Part shown: positions 8,152-15,201 of the stretch, in pieces
Layout: each line of letters begins with the position of its first letter
How positions within the stretch are numbered: position 1 is the stretch's first letter
NCBI RefSeq assembly: GCF_013409935.1
Contig: NZ_JACCCO010000001.1
Span: 124,001 to 188,000, forward strand
Direction: 5' to 3'
DNA length: 64,000 bases
Origin: Streptosporangium sandarakinum
Lineage (GTDB): Bacteria > Actinomycetota > Actinomycetes > Streptosporangiales > Streptosporangiaceae
Program-made: the position numbers and the translations under genes
Notes under the pieces: generated by a model
What the model saw: only the letters and a program-made list of their open reading frames with translations
Database searches by the model: none
What the model was told of the DNA's origin: nothing

Positions 8152-9005
8152 CGGGCACCGTCCCGGGTGGTGGCGGCGTGGGACCGCGCGGTGTAGCGGT
8201 TGCCGAGCCGCTTCAGCTTGCGGCGCACCCGTTCGCCGTATGCTTCCGGACTGGCGGCGCCCGCGAAGCGGGCCGCTTCGGTCCAGGTGGCGATGGTCGG
8301 GTGGGCCCAGGCCATCGCAACGCGCCGCTCGGCCGGGTCCAGCTGCGCAAGGACGGCGTTGATGCGTTCGTCGTCGAAGGCGGCCTCGAAGACCAGATCG
8401 TCCATCCGTAGCTCGCCGGCGACCAGGTCGTGCAAGGTCAGGTTATCGCCGAGCTGGGTCTCCAGGAGGAGCACGCGGGAGCGGCGCACCCGCCTTCGCC
8501 AGATCGGCACCAGCTGCCGGTGGATGGTCTGGGCGTCGGACTTGATGCGGCTCAGCACCGAGGGGTCGATGCGGCCGCCGTTCGTCAGTGGATCGGCCCA
8601 GTCTCCGAGCAACGCGGTGTGGATGGCCTGGTCCCACTGGGGCCCGCGGGGCAGTACCAGCTGCTTGCTGGGAAAGGACTCCGAGCCGCTGCAGCCGCAG
8701 TCGCGGCCCAGCGCCCAGTCCCGGGCCTGCAGCGCGTTGTACACAGTCCACCCTCCGTGCGAGGCTCCGGTGAATCGGAATTTGCGGCGAAAGCCTCTCG
8801 GCTTGGTGCTGCAGGTTAGCCCGATGGCCTGGTCGGGGGTAGGAGGGCCGCTGTCCACCGAGACACCGCCATCGGGATCGATCACCAAGACGTAGTCGTC
8901 GCTCCAGGGCAGGCCGAACTCGCGGTGCATGGTCGGTGTCTCAGAGGTCGGTGCCTGCATGGAGCTGGTGGGCACCGCCGGCTGGGGGGCGTCGATGCGG
9001 GACAC
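8148..9005 (-). CDS. Hypothetical protein with C-terminal sigma-like helix-turn-helix
   Basis: A 285-residue protein starting at GTG 9005 with a GAGGATGAGGAG site. The middle (about 30-110) has cysteines at CGCSG and no domain I can name. The last 60 residues (LDPAERRVAMAWAHPTIATW, then GERVRRKLKRLGNRYTAR) look like a sigma-70 region 4 helix-turn-helix. DNA binding is therefore likely, but the rest of the sigma core is absent. It is coupled to the small membrane protein downstream and probably co-transcribed with the small gene split by the mobile element. Confidence 0.72.
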   Translation of the reverse strand: MSRIDAPQPAVPTSSMQAPTSETPTMHREFGLPWSDDYVLVIDPDGGVSVDSGPPTPDQAIGLTCSTKPRGFRRKFRFTGASHGGWTVYNALQARDWALGRDCGCSGSESFPSKQLVLPRGPQWDQAIHTALLGDWADPLTNGGRIDPSVLSRIKSDAQTIHRQLVPIWRRRVRRSRVLLLETQLGDNLTLHDLVAGELRMDDLVFEAAFDDERINAVLAQLDPAERRVAMAWAHPTIATWTEAARFAGAASPEAYGERVRRKLKRLGNRYTARSHAATTRDGAR

Positions 9006-9198
9006 TGGTCTATCTCCTCATCCTCGTAGGTCGTACCTTCCCTTCTCGGTCTCGGGAGGAGCCCCCATCGGCAAAAAATTTCAAGTCGTGGGCCACCGAA
9101 GCCGCACCAGGTACATCTTGTTCAGCAAAGCGACCTTCACCATGAGCGTCCAGCTGCGCGGGGCTGTGGCGGTCGATCCATCGGCCGATCATGGTCCG

Positions 9199-9278
9199 TC
9201 ATGAGCTGTCGTCTTCCAGTGCCCGGTACAGCGTGGAGGGTAAGGACTGAACCGCCTCTACCAGCTCGTCTCCGCCTA
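9199..9278 (-). pseudogene. 3' part of a small gene interrupted by the IS630-type element
   Basis: Reading the minus strand from the TA at 9278 gives GGDELVEAVQSLPSTLYRAL and then EDDSS and TGA at 9199. This continues exactly in frame from the 5' part at 12852-13034 once the two insertions and one TA copy are removed. The rebuilt protein has about 86 residues and no recognised domain. It would be the first gene of the operon reading into 9005-7936. Confidence 0.7.
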
Positions 9279-9405
9279 GGACCTGTTTTGTGGATCACTG
9301 AACGGTGAATGGCGCGACCCGCGTCTCGGACCTCGCTGGGTCTTCGCGCTGCGCGCGTATCACGCTCGGGCTGTGTCTATTTGGGGCGTTGCCCCAAACC
9401 CCAGG

Positions 9406-9427
9406 TGAGGGGCCTTGCGGCCCCTCA
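9406..9427 (+). terminator. Hairpin ahead of the IS5 transposase
   Basis: TGAGGGGCC and GGCCCCTCA form a perfect 9-bp stem with a TTGC loop between the left end of the element and the transposase start at 9490. Such hairpins often shield transposase genes from outside transcription; that role is inferred. Confidence 0.4.
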
Positions 9428-9489
9428 CACTCCCCAGCCACCGGCCGGTTCGCCTGACGCGGCACCGATGATGTGGCTGGATAGGACAC

Positions 9490-9921
9490 ATGGTTCGCCG
9501 CCATGAACTGACCGATGACGCCTGGGCGCGCATCGCCCCATTGCTTCCGGCCAACCCCGAACGCGGTGGCCGCTGGCGCGATCACCGCCAGGTACTCAAC
9601 GGCATCGTCTGGAAGATCCGCACCGGCGCCGACTGGCGCGACATCCCCGACCGCTACGGCCCCTGGCAGACCATCTACCAGCGCTTCCGCCGCTGGTCGG
9701 CCGACGGCACCTTCGCCCGACTCCTGGAACACATCCAGGTCCACAACGATGCGATCGGCCAGGTCGACTGGTCGGCCATCTGCGTGGACTCCACCATCGT
9801 GCGCGCCCACCAGCACGCCGCCGGCGCCCGTAAAGGGGGAACCGGCACCGGACGCCCGGGCAGCAATCAGCTCAGACCGATCAGGGCCGACAGGCGCTCG
9901 GGCGCTCGCGCGGCGGACTGA
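9490..9921 (+). CDS. IS5-family transposase, N-terminal frame
   Basis: Starts MVRRHELTDDAWARIAPLLP, with the conserved IS5 N-terminal block (GRWRDHRQVLNGIVWKIRTG, WRDIPDRYGPWQTIYQRFRRW) and the first catalytic aspartate in ICVDSTIVRAHQH. After AAGARKGGTG the frame runs into unrelated residues and stops at 9921. The rest of the transposase continues in the -1 frame. Full activity would need a frameshift near the A/G-rich stretch at 9832-9841. Confidence 0.85.
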   Translation: MVRRHELTDDAWARIAPLLPANPERGGRWRDHRQVLNGIVWKIRTGADWRDIPDRYGPWQTIYQRFRRWSADGTFARLLEHIQVHNDAIGQVDWSAICVDSTIVRAHQHAAGARKGGTGTGRPGSNQLRPIRADRRSGARAAD

Positions 9922-10364
9922 CCACCAAGATCCACCTGGCCGCCGACGGACGCGGCCTGCCCCTGGCATTCGTGCTCACCGGCGGCAACGTCAACGACTG
10001 CACCCAGTTCACCACCGTGATGGAGGCCATCCGCGTCCCCCGCCCCGGCCCCGGCCGGCCACGCACCCGCCCCGCCCATGTGATCGCCGACAAGGGCTAC
10101 AGCTCCCGCACCATCCGCGCCTACCTGCGCCGACGAAAGATCGGCGCGACCATCCCCGAACGCGCCGACCAGCTGGCCGGACGAGCCCGCCGCGGACACC
10201 GCCGCCACGCCTTCGACCCGATCCGCTACAAGCGGCGCAACGTCGTCGAACGCTGCTTCAACCGGCTCAAGCACTTCAAAGGCATCGCGACCCGCTACGA
10301 CAAGCTCGCCGCCCACTACCGATCGGCCGTGACCATCGTCTGCCTACTGCTCTGGCTCAGATGA
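9834..10364 (+). CDS. IS5-family transposase, C-terminal frame
   Basis: This frame opens after a TAA at 9831-9833. It carries QALGRSRGGLTTKIHLAADG, the second catalytic aspartate region (VIADKGYSS) and the glutamate block RRNVVERCFNRLKHFKGIA, ending shortly before the right terminal repeat. It overlaps the N-terminal frame by nearly 90 bp and is displaced by -1. It has no good start of its own before the conserved block, so it is expected to be made as a fusion by programmed -1 frameshifting, or it marks an inactive copy. Confidence 0.82.
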   Translation, partial: RGNRHRTPGQQSAQTDQGRQALGRSRGGLTTKIHLAADGRGLPLAFVLTGGNVNDCTQFTTVMEAIRVPRPGPGRPRTRPAHVIADKGYSSRTIRAYLRRRKIGATIPERADQLAGRARRGHRRHAFDPIRYKRRNVVERCFNRLKHFKGIATRYDKLAAHYRSAVTIVCLLLWLR

Positions 10365-10432
10365 TCCACAAAACAGGTCCTAGTGCCGCATCAGAGAACC
10401 TTTGCCCCGTAGCGACGTGACGCGCCGTTCGG

Positions 10433-11605
10433 ATGCTGGTCCGTGCGGCGCGGTGTCGTCAGGCTGCCCGGGTAGCAGAACGGGTACGCGTCCGCGAGAT
10501 CAATGACGACGAGGGCCAGCGCCTGCTGCGGATTGTCCGCAGAGGCACCGGGTCGGTGGTGACCTGGCGGCGGGCCCAGATGGTGCTGCTGTCCGCGCAG
10601 GGCATGCCGGTTAGGAAGATCGCCGAGGTGACGTTCACCAGCGCCGACCGGGTCCGGGACGTGATCCACGACTTCAATGCCGACGGCTTCGACTCGCTGT
10701 ATCCGAAGTACTCCGGCGGGCGCCCGAAGACCTTCACGCTGCCCGAGCGGCGCGAGATCAAGAAGATCGCCAAGTCCAAGCCAGCCGAGCACGGCCTGCC
10801 GTTCTCGACCTGGAGCCTGGCCAAGCTGACCGACTTCCTGGTCGCCGAGGGGGTGGTCGACGACATCAGCCACGAGGGCCTGCGGGTCCTGCTCCGGGAG
10901 GAGCGCGTGTCGTTTCAACGCATAAAGACCTGGAAGACCTCCCGCGACCCGGACTACGCCACGAAGAAGGCCCGCGTCGAGCACCTCTACGCGATCGCCG
11001 ACGGCGAGGTCATGCCAGAGGAGGGTGAGTCTGAAGTCGTCTTCTGCCTGGACGAGTTCGGCCCGCTTAACCTCCAGCCCCACCCTGGGCGGCAGTGGGC
11101 CGAGCGCGGTGGGCGGCACAAGGACCCCGGCCGGGAACCGAGGCCCCGCCGACGGGCGACCTACACCCGCCTGCACGGGGTCAGACACCTGTTCGCCGCC
11201 TACGACCTGGGCAAAGACAAGCTCTACGGCCACATCAAGCCGAGGAAGCACCGGACTAAGTTCCTAGAATTCTGCCGCTATCTGCGCGGTCTCTACCCGC
11301 CCGAGATCCGCATCGCGTTCGTGCTCGACAACTTCTCCCCGCACCTGACCACGAAGAAGGACAGCCGCGTCGGCGACTGGGCCGCGGCGAACAACGTCGA
11401 ACTCGCCTACACGCCGACCAACAGCTCCTGGCTCAACCGTATCGAGGCCCAGTTCACCGCCCTGCGCTACTTCACCCTGGACGGCACCGACCACGCCACC
11501 CACAAAGAGCAGGGCAGCATGATCCGCCGTTACATCATCTGGCGGAACCAGCACGCCGCCGACGAACGCCTCCGCGAGGTCGTGGCCAAGGCCAACGTCG
11601 CCTGA
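10433..11605 (+). CDS. IS630-family transposase (intact)
   Basis: A 390-residue DDE transposase. The N-terminal region has two helix-turn-helix blocks (RLLRIVRRGTGSVVTWRRAQ; VRKIAEVTFTSADRVRDVI), followed by a linker HTH with GGRPKTFTLPERREIKKIA. Catalytic motifs are in place: FCLDEFGPL (first Asp), FVLDNFSPH (second Asp) and NSSWLNRIEAQF (Glu). Length and motifs are those of an active copy. It is the left-most gene of the 2.47-kb element whose ends lie at 10383 and 12851. Confidence 0.95.
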   Translation: MLVRAARCRQAARVAERVRVREINDDEGQRLLRIVRRGTGSVVTWRRAQMVLLSAQGMPVRKIAEVTFTSADRVRDVIHDFNADGFDSLYPKYSGGRPKTFTLPERREIKKIAKSKPAEHGLPFSTWSLAKLTDFLVAEGVVDDISHEGLRVLLREERVSFQRIKTWKTSRDPDYATKKARVEHLYAIADGEVMPEEGESEVVFCLDEFGPLNLQPHPGRQWAERGGRHKDPGREPRPRRRATYTRLHGVRHLFAAYDLGKDKLYGHIKPRKHRTKFLEFCRYLRGLYPPEIRIAFVLDNFSPHLTTKKDSRVGDWAAANNVELAYTPTNSSWLNRIEAQFTALRYFTLDGTDHATHKEQGSMIRRYIIWRNQHAADERLREVVAKANVA

Positions 11606-11667
11606 ATCGGGCTGATCCTAAAGACTGTGTCACCGGCCGCATCGATCCCCACTTCGTTCGCCGCTCA

Positions 11668-12165
11668 TCAGGGCAGGCGGGCGTGTTCGGCTCGGGTGGC
11701 AGCGATCCGCTCACGCGCGAGCGTACGGGCCCGCTTGGTGTCATCGCCGGTGAGTCGGGCGAGGATCGTTGCGAGCGGCCTGATCTGGCCCCAGCCGCCC
11801 CAGTGACCTTCAGGGATCTCGGTGGGGAATACCCAGATCCGGCTGGCGTCACGCGGCCAGGCGCCGTTCTCCGCGTCGAGGATTGCCTCGGTGACCTCGG
11901 CGATGACGCTCGCACGCTTCTGCTCGTCGAGCTGGCCCTCGGGGACGGACGGGACGACCTTGTAGCGAGGTGCGTCCGCGGGTTCTCCGCCGACGTAGAT
12001 GCCGGCCGGTCGGTGCAGCCAAAGCCAGGAGACGGAACGGCTCACCGGGTCGGCGGGGTTGAATCCCTCGTTGCGGACGAGGATCTCGGTGATGCGGTTC
12101 AGCAGGGCCGCCTCGGCGTCCGGCTGGAGCGCGCCGTCGGGAATGTACACGTCGAGCATGGGCAT
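11668..12165 (-). CDS. Tautomerase-superfamily protein (4-oxalocrotonate tautomerase-like)
   Basis: A 165-residue protein starting MPMLDVYIPDGALQPDAEAA. After removal of Met1, Pro is N-terminal, the catalytic base of the tautomerase superfamily. The length fits the fused two-unit groups (cis-CaaD/MSAD type) rather than the 60-residue enzymes. The substrate is unknown. ATG 12165 has a strong AAAGGAG site. The gene is divergent from an HxlR regulator, with an inverted repeat between them that probably controls it. Both genes lie within the ends of the IS630-type element, so they appear to be cargo. Confidence 0.82.
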   Translation of the reverse strand: MPMLDVYIPDGALQPDAEAALLNRITEILVRNEGFNPADPVSRSVSWLWLHRPAGIYVGGEPADAPRYKVVPSVPEGQLDEQKRASVIAEVTEAILDAENGAWPRDASRIWVFPTEIPEGHWGGWGQIRPLATILARLTGDDTKRARTLARERIAATRAEHARLP

Positions 12166-12180
12166 GGTCGATCTCCTTTA

Positions 12181-12201
12181 TGAGTTTAGTTCTTCAACTC
12201 A
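12181..12201. promoter_or_regulatory. Inverted-repeat operator between tautomerase and HxlR genes
   Basis: TGAGTT (12181-12186) and AACTCA (12196-12201) are perfect arms around a 9-bp AT-rich centre, 16 bp upstream of the tautomerase start. A further half-site, AAACTCA, occurs at 12236-12242 nearer the HxlR gene. The size suits a winged-helix dimer such as HxlR; the assignment is inference from position. Confidence 0.5.
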
Positions 12202-12259
12202 GGCCGGAGTCTACGAGGGCTAAGTACAGCTTGTAAACTCAGATGGGTACACTCGTCCC

Positions 12260-12751
12260 ATGGAGACGCGGCGAATCGACCCAGTGAACTGCTCGGTGGC
12301 GCGCGCCCTCTCGGTGGTGGGGGAGCGCTGGTCGCTGCTGATCGTTCGTGAAGCGCTGGACGGCGCGCGCCGGTTCGGAGAGTTCCACTCCCGCCTCGGG
12401 ATCGCCAGAAATCTCCTGGCGACTCGGCTCGAGACTTTGGTGACCGCGGGAGTGATGCGCCGCGTGCCCTATCAGGAGCCCGGGGATCGGCAGCGCTTCG
12501 CCTACGAGCTCACCGAGCAGGGCCGGGCGTTGCGGCCCACGCTCGTGGCGCTCCTGGAATGGGGCGACACGTACCTTGCCGACCCGCAGGGCCCGTCGGT
12601 CATCGTCCGGCACCGGCCCGTCGACGATGCGAGCTCCTGCGACGAGCCGGTCAAGGTCGTCCTCGAGTGCGCTGCGGGGCACAGCCACCTCGCCCCGGAA
12701 GACGTCTGCCGCACGCCCGGGCCGGGCGCGCGCTTCGTGGAAAGCTCCTGA
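12260..12751 (+). CDS. HxlR-family winged-helix regulator
   Basis: A 163-residue regulator starting METRRIDPVNCSVARALSVV, with the family-defining N-terminal cysteine and GERWSLLIVREAL, GARRFGEFHSRLGIARNLLA (recognition region) and RLETLVTAGVMRRVPYQEPG (wing). The C-terminal 50 residues (VLECAAGHSHLAPEDVCRTP) form the extension seen in longer members. HxlR proteins often sense reactive aldehydes or electrophiles, which would suit control of a neighbouring tautomerase. It is divergent from that gene and carried on the same IS630-type element. Confidence 0.9.
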   Translation: METRRIDPVNCSVARALSVVGERWSLLIVREALDGARRFGEFHSRLGIARNLLATRLETLVTAGVMRRVPYQEPGDRQRFAYELTEQGRALRPTLVALLEWGDTYLADPQGPSVIVRHRPVDDASSCDEPVKVVLECAAGHSHLAPEDVCRTPGPGARFVESS

Positions 12752-12851
12752 GATCCCAGGATCATACTGAGCAGCTCATATCGCGAGAAGCATGATCCAA
12801 GCAGTGGGGCCGGCGCCTGGGCCATGGGGCAAACGTTGGATGCTGCGGCAC

Positions 12852-13034
12852 TAGCATCAGCAGCCGCGCCTCGGCCAACCGCTCGATGGGTGCCCGAGCA
12901 GCCATCTCAGCCGCTGTGGCATCCATGCAGTCAATCCGGCTGAAGACTCCTTGGGCCAACCGATGAAGCAGCTCAGCTTCGGCCCGGTCGCTCTCGGGCT
13001 CGTCCTCAACCGCAGGGGTCTCGGGAGTATCCAC
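12852..13034 (-). pseudogene. 5' part of the small gene interrupted by the IS630-type element
   Basis: GTG at 13034 starts MDTPETPAVEDEPESDRAEA and runs through an acidic, helical sequence ending ERLAEARLLML at the element junction. Beyond it the frame continues only into element DNA. Joined to 9199-9278 it gives an intact protein of about 86 residues. The family is unknown. The small plus-strand gene at 13281 is divergent from it. Confidence 0.7.
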
Positions 13035-13258
13035 GCGCTCGACGGTAACCCGCGCTGGTAACTGACACCGCTGAGAATTGCCGAATTGTTCTTATAGGGG
13101 GTCAAGCGGCGGCGCGCCGCACCGCCGTACCCGGCCCTCCGCCGCCCGCCGGCCGGGCGTGCGGCCTGAGGGCCGGTCCCGACCGGTGGTGCCCCGGGCC
13201 GTAGCCGTACCGCGCATTCACCGTATCCGACGCACTCGCCGACTCCTGCGACACGCCG

Positions 13259-13280
13259 CCGGGCACCATATGCTGCCCGG
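13259..13280 (+). promoter_or_regulatory. Hairpin directly abutting the start codon at 13281
   Basis: CCGGGCA (13259-13265) and TGCCCGG (13274-13280) form a perfect 7-bp stem with an 8-nt loop. The last base of the stem touches the ATG at 13281, where a ribosome-binding site would normally be. It could block or position ribosomes; alternatively transcription starts inside it. Confidence 0.35.
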
Positions 13281-13511
13281 ATGGACGCGATCATGATGCT
13301 CGGATGGCTTCTGGAGCACGATGTGAACGCCCTGATCAGGGTGGATGCCGAGCGCGGAGGTATTCGGCCCTGGACCTTCCATGCGAGCGGCGGACCCCAA
13401 GATGACCGATGGACCGTTCGAGCCGATGCCTACTCGGCGGAAGAATGCCTCCAGCAGGTTCGTAAGGCGCTTAGGGCTCATGGGCTGGATCTGCCCGAGC
13501 AAGGCAGCTGA
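13281..13511 (+). CDS. Small hypothetical protein
   Basis: A 76-residue protein starting MDAIMMLGWLLEHDVNALIR and ending in an amphipathic helix (YSAEECLQQVRKALRAHGL). It has no signal peptide or membrane segment and no domain I recognise. Residue composition is protein-like. It has no ribosome-binding site; instead a hairpin abuts the ATG. It is divergent from the interrupted gene at 13034. The following bases 13512-13675 hold no gene I can support. Confidence 0.5.
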   Translation: MDAIMMLGWLLEHDVNALIRVDAERGGIRPWTFHASGGPQDDRWTVRADAYSAEECLQQVRKALRAHGLDLPEQGS

Positions 13512-13675
13512 CCAAGGTCAGGCACCTGCCCAGTACCACCCTCACGATCGCCTGATGGAGGTGATGACGTGCGATCAGGTTCGGTGCAGCCCGGGGAAGC
13601 ACTTCGACCCTCTCGAAAGACACATGATCATCTGAGGGGCACGTGAAGAGGTCATTACGGCTCGCCATCGGCAGG

Positions 13676-14215
13676 CTACGGGGCGATAGGAGTGCCGTTG
13701 GAGTTGAACCGGTGTTTGGCCAGCAAGTCGCGTCGGATCCGTCGGCGGCTGGCAATGGCGGTCATACAGGCGCCCAGCAGAGCGCCGACCTTGAGCCCCC
13801 AGGAACCGGGCTCGCCGATCAACCCCAGGCCGTCCACCAGTGTGTACGGCAGGAAAACCAGGAACGTCCACGTCCCGAGAAGGCGCAGGAGAAAGAACCG
13901 GCCACGGACGTCGTCACGGACCCACCGGCGGTAGTGCAAGGGAAGCCGCTTGCCGAACAGGCGGTAGCAGAGCCAGCGCCACAGGGGCGGGCGCTCCCGC
14001 AGGCGCCAGGCCGCGCCGGCGCGCAGCACGTTCAGCACGGTGCGCAGGTCCGGCAGGGATCGGTCGGGCTCGGCCAGGTCGAGAAGGGTGCCCAGGAACT
14101 CCTCGCCGCGCGCGTGCAGGAAGCGCGGCGGATATGCCACACGCAGCAGCAGGCGGCAGCGGTCCGTGTAGGCGTCGCTGGGGCTTTCGGCGGCGAGGTG
14201 CTCGTGTCCGGTCAT
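13676..14215 (-). CDS. Membrane protein co-encoded with a PadR regulator
   Basis: A 179-residue protein starting MTGHEHLAAESPSDAYTDRC. The N-terminal half is soluble and resembles the helical domain preceding permease segments in PadR-linked proteins (RVAYPPRFLHARGEEFLGTLLDLAE would fit). Two hydrophobic segments follow (about 118-138, LLGTWTFLVFLPYTLVDGLG; and 145-160). The ATG overlaps the stop of the PadR gene (ATGA, 14212-14215), so the two are translationally coupled. The frame is open further upstream, but that extension is only the PadR gene read in another frame. Function unknown. Confidence 0.78.
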   Translation of the reverse strand: MTGHEHLAAESPSDAYTDRCRLLLRVAYPPRFLHARGEEFLGTLLDLAEPDRSLPDLRTVLNVLRAGAAWRLRERPPLWRWLCYRLFGKRLPLHYRRWVRDDVRGRFFLLRLLGTWTFLVFLPYTLVDGLGLIGEPGSWGLKVGALLGACMTAIASRRRIRRDLLAKHRFNSNGTPIAP

Positions 14216-14541
14216 CGCGTTCCCCACTGCGGCCGCAGGGACAGGCGGTGCTGGGCGGTGGCGGCCAGGCGGGTCAGGCGAGAGGTCTCCTCGGCCAGGA
14301 CGGTGCGGCCGTGGCCGGTCAGGTCGTAGTAGCGGCGGTGGCGGCCGGCGACGACCTCTTCTTTGACCACGGACACCAGGCCGTCGCCCGACAATCGGTC
14401 GAGCGCGCCGTACAGGGTGCCCGCGCCGAGCCGTACCCGCTCCTCCGACAGGTCCCGGACGGCTTTGATCACGCCGTAGCCGTGGAGCGGGCCGTCGGCC
14501 AGGGCCAACAGGATGAGGTAACTCTGCTCGCGTAGCGACAT
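14212..14541 (-). CDS. PadR-family transcriptional regulator
   Basis: A 109-residue PadR protein (subfamily 1 length) starting MSLREQSYLILLALADGPLH. It shows the typical HGYGVIKAVRDL, LGAGTLYGALDRLSGDGLV and RRYYDLTGHGRTVL winged-helix blocks. Such regulators usually repress their own operon, which includes the downstream membrane protein. There is no ribosome-binding site before the ATG, and an AT-rich palindrome starts 4 bp upstream, so the transcript may be leaderless and the operator may overlap the promoter. Confidence 0.92.
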   Translation of the reverse strand: MSLREQSYLILLALADGPLHGYGVIKAVRDLSEERVRLGAGTLYGALDRLSGDGLVSVVKEEVVAGRHRRYYDLTGHGRTVLAEETSRLTRLAATAQHRLSLRPQWGTR

Positions 14542-14544
14542 ATG

Positions 14545-14576
14545 CGATATATATCGTTAAGCATATATCGTTAAGC
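14545..14576. promoter_or_regulatory. PadR operator/promoter: palindrome plus tandem 14-bp repeats
   Basis: CGATATATATCG (14545-14556) is a perfect 12-bp palindrome. ATATATCGTTAAGC is repeated in tandem at 14549-14562 and 14563-14576. The palindrome begins 4 bp from the PadR start. AT-rich palindromes of this kind are typical PadR targets; autoregulation is inferred. Confidence 0.55.
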
Positions 14577-14767
14577 GTTATATGGATCAATGGGTGATCA
14601 TATTCGGGTCGCGCTGAACGGCCTGTCGTTAACGAAGCTGCCACGAAGTACATTCGAGGGCCGTTAGCCCTGCTCAGCACGCATGTAGATCAACGAGCCG
14701 GGCGACGGGCCGCCGGGGCGTGCTCGGCGGTGATGCGGGCGGAGGTCTCCTCGCTGAGGCGGGCAAC

Positions 14768-15201
14768 TGGACGTACTGCTGACCGCGGGCTTCGCCTGGT
14801 ACCGGCTGCTGATGACCGGTAGCCACCTCGGGGCCGCCGGCGCACTGGTCGAGCGGGTGCTGCTCGATGACCGGGTGCCCGAGTCCGAGCGGGTCCAGCT
14901 GCTGGTGGAGACCGAGGGCGCGATGTCGGCCGCGGAGGGCGTCGCCCGCCGGATCGACGACGGCTTGGACGAGTCGACGCTCGCCGACTCGCTGTACGTC
15001 CGGTACCGCGTGCAGGACGCCCTCTCCCGGGTGGTCCCGCGTGCGGCCGAACTGCTCGGCGACCTCGGCTCCACGACCTCCGACGAGGTCGGCCACCTCG
15101 CCACCTGCGCCAACGGGCTGGCCCTGCATCCGCCGGCACGGTTCCGGATGACCGGTCCGCCGGCGGCGCACCTGGTCGACGGACCGCTCACCATCGCCTG
15201 A
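14768..15201 (+). pseudogene. Acyl-CoA dehydrogenase C-terminal fragment
   Basis: The frame begins mid-protein with LDVLLTAGFAWYRLLMTGSH and continues LGAAGALVERVLLDDRVPES, RVQLLVETEGAMSAAEGVAR and a helical tail to a stop at 15201. This matches the C-terminal helical domain of acyl-CoA dehydrogenase-like flavoproteins, but the N-terminal and FAD-binding parts are absent. Immediately upstream (about 14690-14767) the minus strand reads like the tail of another broken gene. The first in-frame ATG (14812) has no convincing ribosome-binding site. I regard it as a gene fragment; the family call is moderate. Confidence 0.5.

Larger units (their letters stand above)
9277..10382 (+). mobile_element. 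IS5-family insertion sequence with perfect 19-bp ends
   Basis: Left end GGACCTGTTTTGTGGATCA (9279-9297) and its exact reverse complement (10362-10380) bound a DDE transposase. CTAG occurs at both outer edges (9276-9279 and 10380-10383), consistent with the CTAG/TA target preference of IS5-family elements. It sits exactly on the TA that flanks the left end of the IS630-type element, so it inserted after that element. Confidence 0.9.
10383..12851. mobile_element. IS630-type element carrying a tautomerase and an HxlR regulator
   Basis: The left end reads GTGCCGCATCAGAGAACCTT from 10383. The inverse right end reads GTGCCGCAGCATCCAACGTT from 12851. Including the flanking TA, 24 of the first 30 bases match. 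TA flanks both sides (10381-10382, 12852-12853). Inside are the transposase plus a divergent tautomerase/HxlR pair. Deleting the element with one TA rejoins a small minus-strand open reading frame exactly, which confirms both boundaries. IS630 elements usually hold only the transposase. Confidence 0.8.

Noticed and set aside
7331-8196. ORFs of 122-156 codons on both strands around the inverted-repeat element
   Set aside because: They cross the repeats, lack motifs and have unlikely composition.
9010-9192. 60-codon minus-strand ORF between the interrupted gene and the HTH gene
   Set aside because: It has no protein-like composition or ribosome-binding site, and alternative frames there are equally short. 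Probably leader sequence.
10383-11667. Standard short IS630 element ending just after the transposase
   Set aside because: No sequence resembling the left end is found in inverted orientation between 11605 and 11668, whereas a clear match and an exact target-gene junction exist at 12851.
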